Positions 15,855 through 24,000 of a DNA stretch of 30,216 nucleotides are shown piece after piece. This DNA is from UBA6120 sp035361955 (GTDB taxonomy: Bacteria; Bacillota_I; Bacilli_A; RFN20; CAG-826). Location: NCBI GenBank assembly GCA_035361955.1, contig DAOSDC010000018.1, positions 1 to 30,216 of the forward strand, written 5' to 3'. Below the pieces are notes generated by a model. The model saw only the letters and a list, made by a program, of their open reading frames with translations, was not told the DNA's origin and ran no database searches. The translations under genes and the position numbers were made by a program. Positions within the stretch are counted from its first letter, which is position 1, and every line of letters starts with the position of its first letter.

Positions 15855-16515
15855 GGTGATGGCCCTCGTGTTCGAATTTGACAAAATCGTCATAACTGCC
15901 GCAGAAGCGCACTTCTTGGTCAACGTAAAGCGTGCAATCGCCACTGGATACGGCATCGGTTAAATCATGGGTGACGTTAATGATTGTCGTTTGACGCGTT
16001 TGATGGATGTCCTTAAGAAGGTGATAAAACTTCTCGCGAAATGAAGGGTCAAGGGCTGAGGTTGGTTCGTCGAGAATGATCAAGCAAGGATTTGAAATGA
16101 GCGCTCGAATGATATAGACGCGTTGTTGCTGACCGCCTGATAGATATTGAATGCTGGCATCGTATAACGACTCGATTTCCATTTTTTTAAGCCATTCTTT
16201 AATTAAGGCAATCTCGTCTTTCGTCGGTTTAAGCTTTGGCTTTGGCAAACCGCTATAAATGACTTCGGCCACCGTCAGTGGCAAGTTTTTGTTGATCATG
16301 GCTTTTTGGGGAAGATATCCCATCGTGCAAGGTGTCCGCACGATGTTTCCTTCACTTGGTTCCAGCAAATTAACAAGCAATTTAATTAATGTCGTTTTTC
16401 CGGAACCATTGGGACCGACAATGTGCATAAAATCGCCCTTTTTAATTTGAAAATTCAAATGCTTGAGGGCATAAAATGAACCAAATTTAACTGATACGTC
16501 TTCAAATTTAATCAT
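15847..16515 (-). CDS. znuC: Zinc/manganese ABC transporter ATP-binding protein
   Basis: A 222-residue ABC ATPase with Walker A GPNGSGKT (34-41), signature LSGGQQQR (125-132) and Walker B CLIILDE (144-150). The protein ends in a His-rich EGHHHA, which may bind metal. It starts four bases after the znuA stop without a clear ribosome binding site, so coupled translation is likely. It powers uptake through ZnuB. Confidence 0.92.
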   Translation of the reverse strand: MIKFEDVSVKFGSFYALKHLNFQIKKGDFMHIVGPNGSGKTTLIKLLVNLLEPSEGNIVRTPCTMGYLPQKAMINKNLPLTVAEVIYSGLPKPKLKPTKDEIALIKEWLKKMEIESLYDASIQYLSGGQQQRVYIIRALISNPCLIILDEPTSALDPSFREKFYHLLKDIHQTRQTTIINVTHDLTDAVSSGDCTLYVDQEVRFCGSYDDFVKFEHEGHHHA

Positions 16516-16519
16516 ATTA

Positions 16520-17437
16520 TCATGCTATAGCCAATTTGATATTGGCGATGTTACGTTCGTATAAATCAATGTAACTTAAACCTGAATCGAAGTCTATTTG
16601 CGAGACGTTATGATAAGCATGCAGTTCTAATAACGTCAATTCATAGCCAGTGCGCGCCAATTCGTTTTTGATTGTCGATGCCGCTTTGGGAACGATCATT
16701 TCCTCGACGAATAAATAGGATGTGCCCGCTTCTCTAACGGCATTAGTAAATTCAATCAATTGTTGACTGCCTAAATCCTCATCCGGCTTGAAATCTTCAA
16801 ACAAACCATGAATATCCAAATGATGACGGGCCCCGAATAATCCCATGGCGTTATGTCCGGCAAAATATAGCGTGCTTTCGTGAAGGTCGTTGTTATCAAG
16901 ATAAGCCATGAAATCGGTGTATGTGGAATTCAACTCGGCCACGTAAGATGCGGCATTACTTTGATAAAACGAAGCATTGTCGGAATCAATGGCAACGATT
17001 TGTTCTAAAACGACTTCCGTCAGATCGACAATGGCTAGCGGATCAACCCAGTAGTGAATCTGGTCATGTTCGTGCTCATGGTCATCTTCAATGTGCACAT
17101 CTTCGTCTTCGTGATAATAAGACGATAAATCGATGATGATCGTTTCATCGTTTTCCAGGGCTGTTTCATTCATCCAAGTGTCAATAATCGGACTTGTATA
17201 GATAACGAGCTTCGCTTTATTCATGGTCACGATGTCGGTGCTGGAAGCCTCAAAATCATGCACTTCGACACCAGGAGAAAGAATCGAGTGGACACTCATT
17301 TTGTCAGCAACTATCGCTTTCGCGATATCGTATTGGGGATACATCGTGACGACGATGTCGTAAGTTGGGGCACTGGCGCATGAAGAAAACACAAGCGTCA
17401 GTGGTAATGTCAGCAGCGGGAGAAGTTTATTTTTCAT
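16520..17437 (-). CDS. znuA: Zinc-binding ABC transporter lipoprotein
   Basis: A 305-residue cluster 9 (ZnuA/TroA-type) solute-binding protein. A basic N-terminus and hydrophobic segment end in the lipobox LVFSSC with C20 as the lipidated residue. Metal ligands expected for the family are H60 (VEVHDFE), H128 (HYWVDP) and H195 (FAGHNAM), plus an acidic residue near the FVEEM segment. A His/Asp/Glu-rich loop at 109-128 is the mark of zinc-specific members. It is the first gene of the operon, directly downstream of two Zur-like palindromes. Confidence 0.92.
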   Translation of the reverse strand: MKNKLLPLLTLPLTLVFSSCASAPTYDIVVTMYPQYDIAKAIVADKMSVHSILSPGVEVHDFEASSTDIVTMNKAKLVIYTSPIIDTWMNETALENDETIIIDLSSYYHEDEDVHIEDDHEHEHDQIHYWVDPLAIVDLTEVVLEQIVAIDSDNASFYQSNAASYVAELNSTYTDFMAYLDNNDLHESTLYFAGHNAMGLFGARHHLDIHGLFEDFKPDEDLGSQQLIEFTNAVREAGTSYLFVEEMIVPKAASTIKNELARTGYELTLLELHAYHNVSQIDFDSGLSYIDLYERNIANIKLAIA

Positions 17438-17449
17438 GTAATACCTTAA

Positions 17450-17464
17450 TGCGAATGATTCGCA
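17450..17464. promoter_or_regulatory. Zur-like operator 1 (at the znuA transcription start)
   Basis: TGCGAAT-G-ATTCGCA is a perfect 7-1-7 palindrome, the geometry of Fur-family boxes. It covers the expected transcription start of znuA near 17463. It shares its pattern TGCRAATGATTYGCA with operator 2. Confidence 0.75.
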
Positions 17465-17469
17465 ATATC

Positions 17470-17498
17470 AATATAGCGTGGTCATCGATTTATTGCAA
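17470..17498 (-). promoter_or_regulatory. znuA promoter
   Basis: On the minus strand TTGCAA (17498-17493) and TATATT (17475-17470) are separated by exactly 17 bases. The -35 is inside operator 2 and the start site is inside operator 1, so a bound regulator would block RNA polymerase. Confidence 0.65.
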
Positions 17499-17509
17499 AT
17501 GATTTGCAA
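17493..17509. promoter_or_regulatory. Zur-like operator 2 (on the znuA -35 element)
   Basis: TTGCAAAT-G-ATTTGCAA is a perfect 8-1-8 palindrome whose core differs from operator 1 by one base per half. Its centre is 44 bases, about four helical turns, from the centre of operator 1. Confidence 0.75.
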
Positions 17510-17512
17510 AAG

Positions 17513-17534
17513 AAAAAACGGCCTGACGACCGTT
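17513..17534 (-). terminator. Intrinsic terminator after sodA
   Basis: Read on the minus strand, AACGGTC and GGCCGTT form a 7-bp stem with one G-U pair and loop GTCA, followed by TTTT. It ends the sodA transcript immediately upstream of the znuA promoter, insulating the metal-regulated operon. Confidence 0.75.
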
Positions 17535-17556
17535 TAATCTTGGTTTGGTAATGCGG

Positions 17557-18162
17557 CTATTTGTTCAAGAATAATTTTTCAACGTATTCCCAATTGACGA
17601 CGTTCCAAAAGGCGCCAACGTATTCGGGACGACGATTTTGATAGTTTAGATAATAGGCATGTTCCCAAACATCAAGCGCCAAAATTGGACGGCCTTCGGC
17701 AAATGGGATGTCTTGATTGGCTGACGAGGTGACTTTTAATTTTCCGTCTTTGGTTACAAGTAACCAAGCCCAACCACTTCCAAATCGTGTTTTCGCGGCG
17801 GTGTTAAAAAGTTCTTGGAATTTTTCGAACGAACCAAAATTTTCGTCGATGGCTTTGGCTAATTGCGGTAGTGGTTTCTTGGGGCTATTTGGTCCCATAA
17901 CCAGCCAAAACAAATTGTGGTTAAAGACGCCACCGCCGTTATTGCGGACGGCCATGCGGATGTCTTCGGGAACGGATTCCAGGTTCGAAAGCAAATCGGT
18001 CAATGACTTTTCAAATAGCTCCGGATGTTTGTCAAGCGCGGCATTGAGATTGTCGACATAGGCTTGATGGTGTTTGCCGTGGTGGATACTCATCGTCCGT
18101 TCGTCGATGTAGGGTTCCAAGGCGTTATAAGCATAAGGTAAGGAAGGTAATGTGTGTTTCAT
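17557..18162 (-). CDS. sodA: Superoxide dismutase, Mn-type by sequence
   Basis: A 201-residue Fe/Mn superoxide dismutase. Metal ligands are H27 (IHHGKHH), H82 (FNHNLFW), D164 and H168 (DVWEHAYY). The GGGVFNH segment and Q150 in SSANQD fit the manganese type, in which the active-site glutamine comes from the C-terminal domain. Metal use in vivo is inferred. The start has AAAAGGAGA upstream. It has its own terminator and lies between the zinc uptake operon and a divergent TspO-like gene. It converts superoxide to peroxide in the cytoplasm, which shows that this otherwise anaerobic-looking organism meets oxygen. Confidence 0.95.
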   Translation of the reverse strand: MKHTLPSLPYAYNALEPYIDERTMSIHHGKHHQAYVDNLNAALDKHPELFEKSLTDLLSNLESVPEDIRMAVRNNGGGVFNHNLFWLVMGPNSPKKPLPQLAKAIDENFGSFEKFQELFNTAAKTRFGSGWAWLLVTKDGKLKVTSSANQDIPFAEGRPILALDVWEHAYYLNYQNRRPEYVGAFWNVVNWEYVEKLFLNK

Positions 18163-18319
18163 GATGATGTCTCCTTTTGATGAATTTTTACAATGATATT
18201 GTCACACGGAAATATTTCGGTTTCAAACAATATGCTTCATATTACTTAATAAGGTTTCATATCGTCAGCGCACTTTAGCACAAAATTATTTGATAGAATA
18301 TTTTTAAGGAGTAGGGTAT

Positions 18320-19111
18320 ATGTTTACGATCAAACGAGCAAAAATAATGGTCATTGTTAGTGCTGTTTTATATGTTTTCATGATTGTGATGAACGCTTTA
18401 GCGGTCATGTTGCCGTTGAATGGATTGACGACGCAGATGATATCGGCTCGCTATGACACGCTGTTTGCTCCCACGGGATTGACGTTTTCAATCTGGGGCG
18501 TCATTTATTTAGCGCTTGCTGTGGAGGTCATCCTTAATTTCTTGAAATTTAAACGTATCGGCGATACTGCAAGCGATCGCGCTAAATTCACTAGTAACAT
18601 CGTTTTAGCGCTAACTTCGCTTATCAACGGTGTTTGGATTGTGTTCTGGCATTATGAAATTTTATTAGTGACCCTCATATTGATGCTCGCTTTGTTTGGT
18701 TTATTGGCTTTTATCAACATCAAATTAAAAACGGCAGGGTTAGTAGACCGCCTGCCGTATAGTTTATATTTTGGTTGGATTACGATTGCATTAATCGCTA
18801 ATGTCGGCGCGTACATAGTTAGTCACGGCATCATGTATAACAGCGTGGGTGCCGTGCTCCAGACGACAATAATAATTATCGTCGCTTCGTTTGTGGCTGC
18901 AATCACAATATTTATTCAGAAAGATTACGCTTATGGTCTTGTGATTGCTTGGGCGTTACTAGGCATTGTGCTTCGCCACTATGACTCAGCCCAATTCGAT
19001 TTGGGTTACGTATCGGTGGCCAATGCGGCGATCTTTGGGCTTTGTCTAACCATCGCCACAATCATCGGGACAGGCATTTTCCAATTCATAAAACCAAAAC
19101 GCGTTATTTAG
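18320..19111 (+). CDS. TspO/MBR-like membrane protein
   Basis: A 263-residue membrane protein with about seven or eight hydrophobic helices. The segment FAPTGLTFSIWGVIYLAL (from about residue 50) is the hallmark of the TspO/MBR-related 'tryptophan-rich sensory protein' group. The protein is longer than the five-helix, roughly 160-residue classical TspO, so it belongs to the extended type seen in Firmicutes. Classical members bind porphyrins or cholesterol-like ligands, and the role of this longer type is not known. The start has AAGGAG upstream. It is divergent from sodA and its 3' end overlaps the convergent P-II-like gene by eight bases. Confidence 0.7.
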   Translation: MFTIKRAKIMVIVSAVLYVFMIVMNALAVMLPLNGLTTQMISARYDTLFAPTGLTFSIWGVIYLALAVEVILNFLKFKRIGDTASDRAKFTSNIVLALTSLINGVWIVFWHYEILLVTLILMLALFGLLAFINIKLKTAGLVDRLPYSLYFGWITIALIANVGAYIVSHGIMYNSVGAVLQTTIIIIVASFVAAITIFIQKDYAYGLVIAWALLGIVLRHYDSAQFDLGYVSVANAAIFGLCLTIATIIGTGIFQFIKPKRVI

Positions 19112-19778
19112 ATTTACTTAATCCGATCGCGTTTTTGACGTCTTGCACGAAAATAATGCCGTTGCCGGGTTTTTCGATTTCCATCTTGATTTTGATGGCT
19201 TCGACGATGGCTTCGGTTTTTTCGATGTCGGAGACGATCATTAGTATTTCTTTTTCAGGTTCGATTGCCATTTGGAAAATCATTTGCGTCTCGTGAATGC
19301 CGCTGCCCCGGGCATTGATAATCGTGCCCCCGTGAGCGCCGGCTTCGGAGGCGATTTTCATCGCGTCTTCGGCTTTGCCTTTGTCGAGTATCGTGAATAT
19401 CACTTGGTGTTTCATAGGTTTGTCCTCGCTTTCGTGGGTATCGCAATATTGGAAGTGACCGGTTCCGATAAAGTGGGAGACATCGACCGTAAAGGCAATA
19501 CCGTGATTCTTTTTATGCATTTTTAACTGGTCGTCTAGCGCTTCAATCGTTGCATTGGCCATCTTGGGAGTATCGGCGACCATCAGCACGATTTCCTTCC
19601 TGACATCGGCAAGTTCCAAAAATTGGAGTAATGGTTGTCGCGCCGTCCCATGGGCGAGCACGACCGTGCCCCCCTTGACGCCGACGCTTTTTCCAATCCT
19701 AATCACGCGGCTTGATTGGCCGGGATTGACGATGGCGACGACGAGTTCCCAGTTATAACAATTTTGGGTCGCGTCCAT
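19104..19778 (-). CDS. Double-domain P-II-like regulatory protein
   Basis: A 224-residue protein made of two tandem P-II-like (ferredoxin-fold) domains, roughly residues 1-105 and 122-220. Each carries a glycine turn of the family, GVKGGTVVLAHG in the first and GAHGGTIINARG in the second. Ordinary P-II proteins are about 112 residues and act as trimers, so a tandem fusion is notable. A strong AAAGGAGG precedes the start. It begins two bases after the DUF1538 transporter gene. P-II-like proteins often gate the membrane protein encoded beside them, so it probably senses a nucleotide or metabolite and controls that transporter. Confidence 0.8.
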   Translation of the reverse strand: MDATQNCYNWELVVAIVNPGQSSRVIRIGKSVGVKGGTVVLAHGTARQPLLQFLELADVRKEIVLMVADTPKMANATIEALDDQLKMHKKNHGIAFTVDVSHFIGTGHFQYCDTHESEDKPMKHQVIFTILDKGKAEDAMKIASEAGAHGGTIINARGSGIHETQMIFQMAIEPEKEILMIVSDIEKTEAIVEAIKIKMEIEKPGNGIIFVQDVKNAIGLSKSK

Positions 19779-19780
19779 GA

Positions 19781-21253
19781 TTAGACACCTCCTTTGGCGG
19801 AATTTATTTTATAGATGATTCCAAGCACTTCGAGGGTGATAATCGGAATGACGGCGACAAGCGCAATCATGCCAAATCCATCAGCGATGGAAGCAAAGGC
19901 ACCCGATTGACTGGCGATGCCTTGAACAAACGAAACGATGAAACTAACGATAATCGGACCGGTGGCCACGCCTCCGGCATCAAACCCGATGGCTACGAAC
20001 ACCTTCGGAGTAAAAAACATTAATAAGAGGGCAATAAAGAAGGAGGGCAGGATAAAATGCCAAACTTGGAGATTAGGCACTTTGATACGGACCACCGTCA
20101 ATACGATGGCGATGCCCACGCCTAGTGCCAGCGCTGTATAAACCGCCTTCGGTTTGATATAACCCGCGGTCACGTCTTCGATTTGCTGTGTCAATACATG
20201 AACGGCCGGTTCGGCGATAATCGTCATCGCCCCGAGCAAGAAAGCAATGATGAATAATGGTATCGAACTTCCATTCATCAGCTTGACGCCAAGCTCGAGA
20301 CCGACTTCCATGAAGCCACCGTTAACACCGACCAAAAAGATGAATAAACCAATTAAGACATAAACGAATCCTTTGATGATACGAGCAAATGGCCGCCGCT
20401 TCAGTTTGAATTTCCAAAAATTAAGCACGATGAAAATTGCCATAAGCGGAATCAGCACGACAAGCGATTCTAATAGCAAATCGGGCATAATTCTTACAAA
20501 AGCCATAAAAACATCAGTATCTGCTATCGGTGGGACATATGTACCACCAAATGACAAAGACCGATTAAAAAGGTTGAGTGACAAGATGGCAAATACCGGT
20601 CCTGTTGAAGCTATGGCGACAAGACCGAAGCTGTCTTTCTCCGATCCTTTACTGTCTTTTCTGATTGAAGAAATACCAAACGCCAATGCTAGTATAAACG
20701 GAACCGCGAGAACACCGGTGGTTGCTCCGGAGGTGTCAAACGCAATCGCGATAAACGTCGGGTCGGCGAATAGCGCCAAAATGAAAATCAGACCATATAA
20801 AACAAGTAGCACAATATAGAGCGGCCAACCATAAACGATTCTTAAAAAGCCAAAGGCGACCATCACCGCCATGCCGATTGACACGATGATGACGATTACG
20901 AGGCTAGAAATGGTATTCGCCGCCGCTTGTGATATTTGGGTCGCCAAAACTAGCAAACCCGGTTCGGCGACGGAGATAAAAAATCCTAACAAAACGCCGC
21001 CGATGACGACCATCCAAAGTTTGTTGGTTTTGACAAGGGCGACACCAGTCAGTTGCCCAAGTGGGGCAATTGCCAAGTCGACTCCGATTAAAAAAAGAGT
21101 TAAACCAATAATGAGAAAGATAGTGCCAATTCCGAACCGGATAAGCTGATAGGATTGTAATGGCGCGAACAAAAAGTGACTCGCCAAAACGATAACGATG
21201 ATTGGAAGCACCGAGTATATGTTACTAAGGATACGTTTGGTCAGTGTGTTCAT
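19781..21253 (-). CDS. DUF1538 membrane transporter with internal duplication
   Basis: A 490-residue polytopic protein of the DUF1538 family. The two halves repeat the same signatures: VAEPGLLVLATQ and FDTSGATTGV in the first, IAEPAVHVLTQQ and FDAGGVATGP in the second. Paired acidic or polar loops in a duplicated fold suggest a transporter with inverted or direct repeat symmetry. The substrate is not known to me. It follows the TM2 gene by 19 bases and precedes the two-domain P-II-like gene by two. The three probably form one operon in which the P-II-like protein regulates transport. Confidence 0.8.
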   Translation of the reverse strand: MNTLTKRILSNIYSVLPIIVIVLASHFLFAPLQSYQLIRFGIGTIFLIIGLTLFLIGVDLAIAPLGQLTGVALVKTNKLWMVVIGGVLLGFFISVAEPGLLVLATQISQAAANTISSLVIVIIVSIGMAVMVAFGFLRIVYGWPLYIVLLVLYGLIFILALFADPTFIAIAFDTSGATTGVLAVPFILALAFGISSIRKDSKGSEKDSFGLVAIASTGPVFAILSLNLFNRSLSFGGTYVPPIADTDVFMAFVRIMPDLLLESLVVLIPLMAIFIVLNFWKFKLKRRPFARIIKGFVYVLIGLFIFLVGVNGGFMEVGLELGVKLMNGSSIPLFIIAFLLGAMTIIAEPAVHVLTQQIEDVTAGYIKPKAVYTALALGVGIAIVLTVVRIKVPNLQVWHFILPSFFIALLLMFFTPKVFVAIGFDAGGVATGPIIVSFIVSFVQGIASQSGAFASIADGFGMIALVAVIPIITLEVLGIIYKINSAKGGV

Positions 21254-21272
21254 CGAGTGCTAACCTTGAAAT

Positions 21273-21605
21273 TCAATCGGTCAAACGATTTCCTTTGGCA
21301 TCGGTTTCAATCGTGCCTGTCAATATTTGGATGCCTTCGATTAATCCCCAAATGCCGGCGATGATTGGCCCGATGATGATGAACCCGATTGTGCTTAAAA
21401 GTAATTGCGTAATCGCTTTTTGCTGATAGCCAAGATAAAAGTTATGAATGCCCAAACCGCCGATGAAGATGCCTAAAAGACCGGCGACTAATTTGGATTT
21501 GTTTTCAGTATAGCCTTGAGCGATGGGACTACCGGTGCTTGTCCCGCAGTAAGGACAGACAACGGTTTTATCGGCCAATTGCTGGCCGCAGTTACGACAA
21601 TACAT
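21273..21605 (-). CDS. Zinc-ribbon/TM2-domain protein
   Basis: A 110-residue protein. Residues 1-22 hold a zinc ribbon (CRNCG and CPYCG), and a TM2 domain follows with two membrane helices and the GGLGIHNFYLGY motif. I chose the ATG at 21605, with GGAGG seven bases upstream, over the longer ATG at 21647. TM2 proteins have no settled bacterial function. Its place at the head of the DUF1538/P-II-like operon may be functional or incidental. Confidence 0.8.
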   Translation of the reverse strand: MYCRNCGQQLADKTVVCPYCGTSTGSPIAQGYTENKSKLVAGLLGIFIGGLGIHNFYLGYQQKAITQLLLSTIGFIIIGPIIAGIWGLIEGIQILTGTIETDAKGNRLTD

Positions 21606-21640
21606 GATTACCTCCAGAAAACATTTAGTTACGATGTATT

Positions 21641-21671
21641 TTAACATCTAACAATTTAAGGTTGATATAAT
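21641..21671 (+). promoter_or_regulatory. Probable promoter of the DUF2177-DUF1295 pair
   Basis: TTAACA (21641-21646) and TATAAT (21666-21671) are spaced by 19 bases, slightly long. The -10 is a perfect match and lies 22 bases before the DUF2177 start codon. Confidence 0.4.
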
Positions 21672-21693
21672 TTATAAGTAAAGGAGCATTGCT

Positions 21694-22131
21694 ATGCATG
21701 TATTAACATCTTCTAACGGGATATTTATCGATGCACTAATTATTTATCTATTAACACTGTTTGTTTTTTTGGCCGTAGATATGGTTTGGCTTGTTAAAGT
21801 CGCCCCCAAATTTTATCAAAAAATGATTGGGCATCTAATGGCCAAAAAACCCAACGGGCCCGCGGCGTTAGTTTTTTACTTGTTATTTATCGTCGGCCTC
21901 GTGTTTTTCGTCGGATATCCGACGTATTTATCGGGTTTGTGGTATGAGGCGCTAGTTAACGGAGCACTATTTGGGTTCTTTACATATGCCACTTATGACT
22001 TGACGAATCTAGCAACATTGAAGCAGTGGCCGCTGAAAGTGACGATTATCGATCTGATTTGGGGCACTTTCCTATCGGCGACCACCTCGGTCATTGTATT
22101 CTTTTTAGCGACTTGGATTTTAGGAGGCTAA
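21694..22131 (+). CDS. DUF2177 membrane protein
   Basis: A 145-residue protein with four predicted membrane helices. FGFFTYATYDLTNLATLKQWP in the second half and DMVWL near residue 29 are characteristic of DUF2177. AAAGGAGC precedes the start. It is followed four bases later by a DUF1295 gene. DUF1295 and DUF2177 proteins often occur together beside lipid-modifying genes in other bacteria, so a role in membrane lipid metabolism is possible. No biochemical function can be read here. Confidence 0.8.
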   Translation: MHVLTSSNGIFIDALIIYLLTLFVFLAVDMVWLVKVAPKFYQKMIGHLMAKKPNGPAALVFYLLFIVGLVFFVGYPTYLSGLWYEALVNGALFGFFTYATYDLTNLATLKQWPLKVTIIDLIWGTFLSATTSVIVFFLATWILGG

Positions 22132-22135
22132 TCAT

Positions 22136-22972
22136 ATGAACGTCGGTTTATTGGATGGATTCGCATTTGGCATTTATCTTCAATACATCATTCCCGTCGT
22201 CACGATTTTTATTTATTTCACAACGCTATATTTCATAGCTGAAAAAAAGAAAAATTACAGCATTGTCGATATTGGCTGGGGCGCTGGTTTCGTGCTGGTC
22301 GCCATCGTCAGCGGCATTTGGAATTTTTTCCTGACTGGCACTCTCACACTAACGGCGATATTCATCATGATCGTTACCGCCATTTGGGGCATCCGATTAT
22401 CAAGCCACATTTATAAACGCAATCATGGAAAGCCTGAAGATTTCCGCTATGTGGCGATGCGTGAACGCTATGCCAAGATGAAATATCCAAAGTTCGCTGC
22501 TTATTTACGTATTTTTGTAACACAGGCGCTTTTTATGTTCATCGTTTCGTTACCAATTACAATCGGTATTGCTCGGCCAATCCTCCAATCAGCGCTTCTT
22601 TCATATGTTCTCTTGGGCTTTGGGGCGCTTATCTGGATTATCGGTTTTATCTTTGAATCAGTCGGCGACGCGCAACTTGCCAAATTCATCAAGAACCCCG
22701 CCAACAAAGGTAAAATTATGGATCAAGGTTTATGGCGTTATACCCGTCATCCCAACTACTTTGGCGAATCAGCGATGTGTTTTGGCGTTGGCATTGCCGC
22801 GAGCTCCGTCAGTTTTGGTTTCATCGGATTGATATCCCCAATCGTCATCACGTATCTGCTCGTGTTCGTCTCTGGGGTGCCTTTGCTTGAAAAAGCGATG
22901 ATGGAACGACCTGGATTTGCCGAATACGCTGGCAAAACCTCAGTGTTTATCCCTTGGTTTCCCAAAAAATAA
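22136..22972 (+). CDS. DUF1295 (steroid 5-alpha-reductase/isoprenylcysteine methyltransferase-like) membrane protein
   Basis: A 278-residue polytopic protein with the C-terminal QGLWRYTRHPNYFGE motif shared by DUF1295, 3-oxo-5-alpha-steroid 4-dehydrogenase and isoprenylcysteine methyltransferase enzymes. The motif region binds NADPH or S-adenosylmethionine in characterised relatives. About seven membrane helices are visible. TAGGAGG precedes the start. Its coupling with the DUF2177 gene suggests a lipid-modifying pair. The reaction is unknown. Confidence 0.82.
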   Translation: MNVGLLDGFAFGIYLQYIIPVVTIFIYFTTLYFIAEKKKNYSIVDIGWGAGFVLVAIVSGIWNFFLTGTLTLTAIFIMIVTAIWGIRLSSHIYKRNHGKPEDFRYVAMRERYAKMKYPKFAAYLRIFVTQALFMFIVSLPITIGIARPILQSALLSYVLLGFGALIWIIGFIFESVGDAQLAKFIKNPANKGKIMDQGLWRYTRHPNYFGESAMCFGVGIAASSVSFGFIGLISPIVITYLLVFVSGVPLLEKAMMERPGFAEYAGKTSVFIPWFPKK

Positions 22973-23003
22973 TCTATAATAGTCGCAAAGGAAGATACGC
23001 TTT

Positions 23004-23849
23004 ATGAAAATTAATATCATCACCGACAGTACATCTGAAATATCACAAGAAGAAGCTAAGAGTCTCGGCATCACCGTTATCCCACTTCACGTTGAAATTG
23101 AAGGTAAGGACTACATTGACGGCGTTACCATTAGTAACAAGGAATTTTTCTCATATTTACGGACCGCGAAAATATTGCCTCGAACATCGGCAATCAACCC
23201 CGAAGCATTTAAAGCAACATTTGAGAAATTTGGCAAAGACGAACAAGTGCTAGCTATTTTGATTTCAAGTGATTTAAGCGCGACGTTCCAATCGGCGGTC
23301 ATCGCCAAAGAGCAACTAAGCGATCACAACATCACGTTGTGGGACTCACGCCAAGTAACGCTTGGGCTTTGTGCCTTGGTCAAAGCCGCGGTCCAATACC
23401 GCGACGAGGGCGACGACATTACGACAATCATTTCCAAACTTGAAGAAATCAGCACACGCATGGTGCTTGAAGCTGCTTTCAATGATTTGCGATATCTAGC
23501 TATGGGTGGTCGTATGCCCAAAGCCGTTGCCAAAATCGGATCGTTGATTAATCTGCGCCCCATTATCACCATGAAAAACGGGAAAATCCACATGGCTTCG
23601 GCAACAATTGGCATGGGACGGGCGATGGGACATATGGTCAAAAAGCTTAAAGCCAACGAAGTCGATGATTCACTTCCACGTTTTATCGCGCATTCCGATG
23701 CTCAAAGCATTTTTGACAAATTTAAACGCCTCGTGCAAGTCAGCAAACCGGATTTCCCAACCGATAATCCGAATTTTGTCGGCATCACCGTCGGTTCTCA
23801 CGCCGGACCTGGATGCGTCGGTCTTGTTTATTTCAAAAAGAAATCGTAG
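23004..23849 (+). CDS. DegV-family fatty-acid-binding protein (FakB-like)
   Basis: A 281-residue soluble DegV protein. It begins with INIITDSTSEIS, followed by IPLHVEIEGKDYIDG and TSAINPEAF. A later AMGGRMPKAVAKIGSLINLRPII segment closes the lipid pocket. Family members bind a fatty acid and present it to fatty-acid kinase FakA, the FakA/FakB route by which Firmicutes activate external fatty acids. FakA is not in this window. The start has AAAGGAAG upstream and a perfect TATAAT at 22975-22980. No terminator is evident before the riboswitch promoter downstream. Confidence 0.92.
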   Translation: MKINIITDSTSEISQEEAKSLGITVIPLHVEIEGKDYIDGVTISNKEFFSYLRTAKILPRTSAINPEAFKATFEKFGKDEQVLAILISSDLSATFQSAVIAKEQLSDHNITLWDSRQVTLGLCALVKAAVQYRDEGDDITTIISKLEEISTRMVLEAAFNDLRYLAMGGRMPKAVAKIGSLINLRPIITMKNGKIHMASATIGMGRAMGHMVKKLKANEVDDSLPRFIAHSDAQSIFDKFKRLVQVSKPDFPTDNPNFVGITVGSHAGPGCVGLVYFKKKS

Positions 23850-23885
23850 TTTTTGACATATCTATCGGGCATAAATCTTAATCAT

Positions 23886-23915
23886 TTGACAAAGAATGAT
23901 AGGCAGTTCTATAAT
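23886..23915 (+). promoter_or_regulatory. Promoter of the riboswitch-controlled surface operon
   Basis: TTGACA (23886-23891) and TATAAT (23910-23915), both perfect consensus hexamers, are spaced by 18 bases. Transcription would begin near 23922, just before the aptamer. A strong constitutive promoter with control passed to the RNA is the usual riboswitch arrangement. Confidence 0.75.
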
Positions 23916-23922
23916 TCATATT

Positions 23923-24000
23923 GTAAAAAGCAAAGCTAGAGTGATCTAGCGACGCAAAGCTATAGGGCCTTAAGTAAATGCATAAGGTAGCCAGTTGCCG
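23923..24000 (+). ncRNA. GEMM-I cyclic dinucleotide riboswitch aptamer (copy 1)
   Basis: The 5' GCAAA is at 23930-23934. Stem GCTAGA/TCTAGC (23935-23950) has a GTGA tetraloop of the GNRA type, followed by the invariant GACGCAAAGC. The second stem is CCTTA/TAAGG (23968-23987), followed by GGTAGCCAGTTGCCG. This order is diagnostic of GEMM-I (c-di-GMP-I). The base before GCAAA is A. By my alignment it matches Vc2 position 20, where c-di-GMP types usually have G and cGAMP-type (GEMM-Ib) variants have A. The aptamer precedes the surface-protein operon. Confidence 0.93.
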
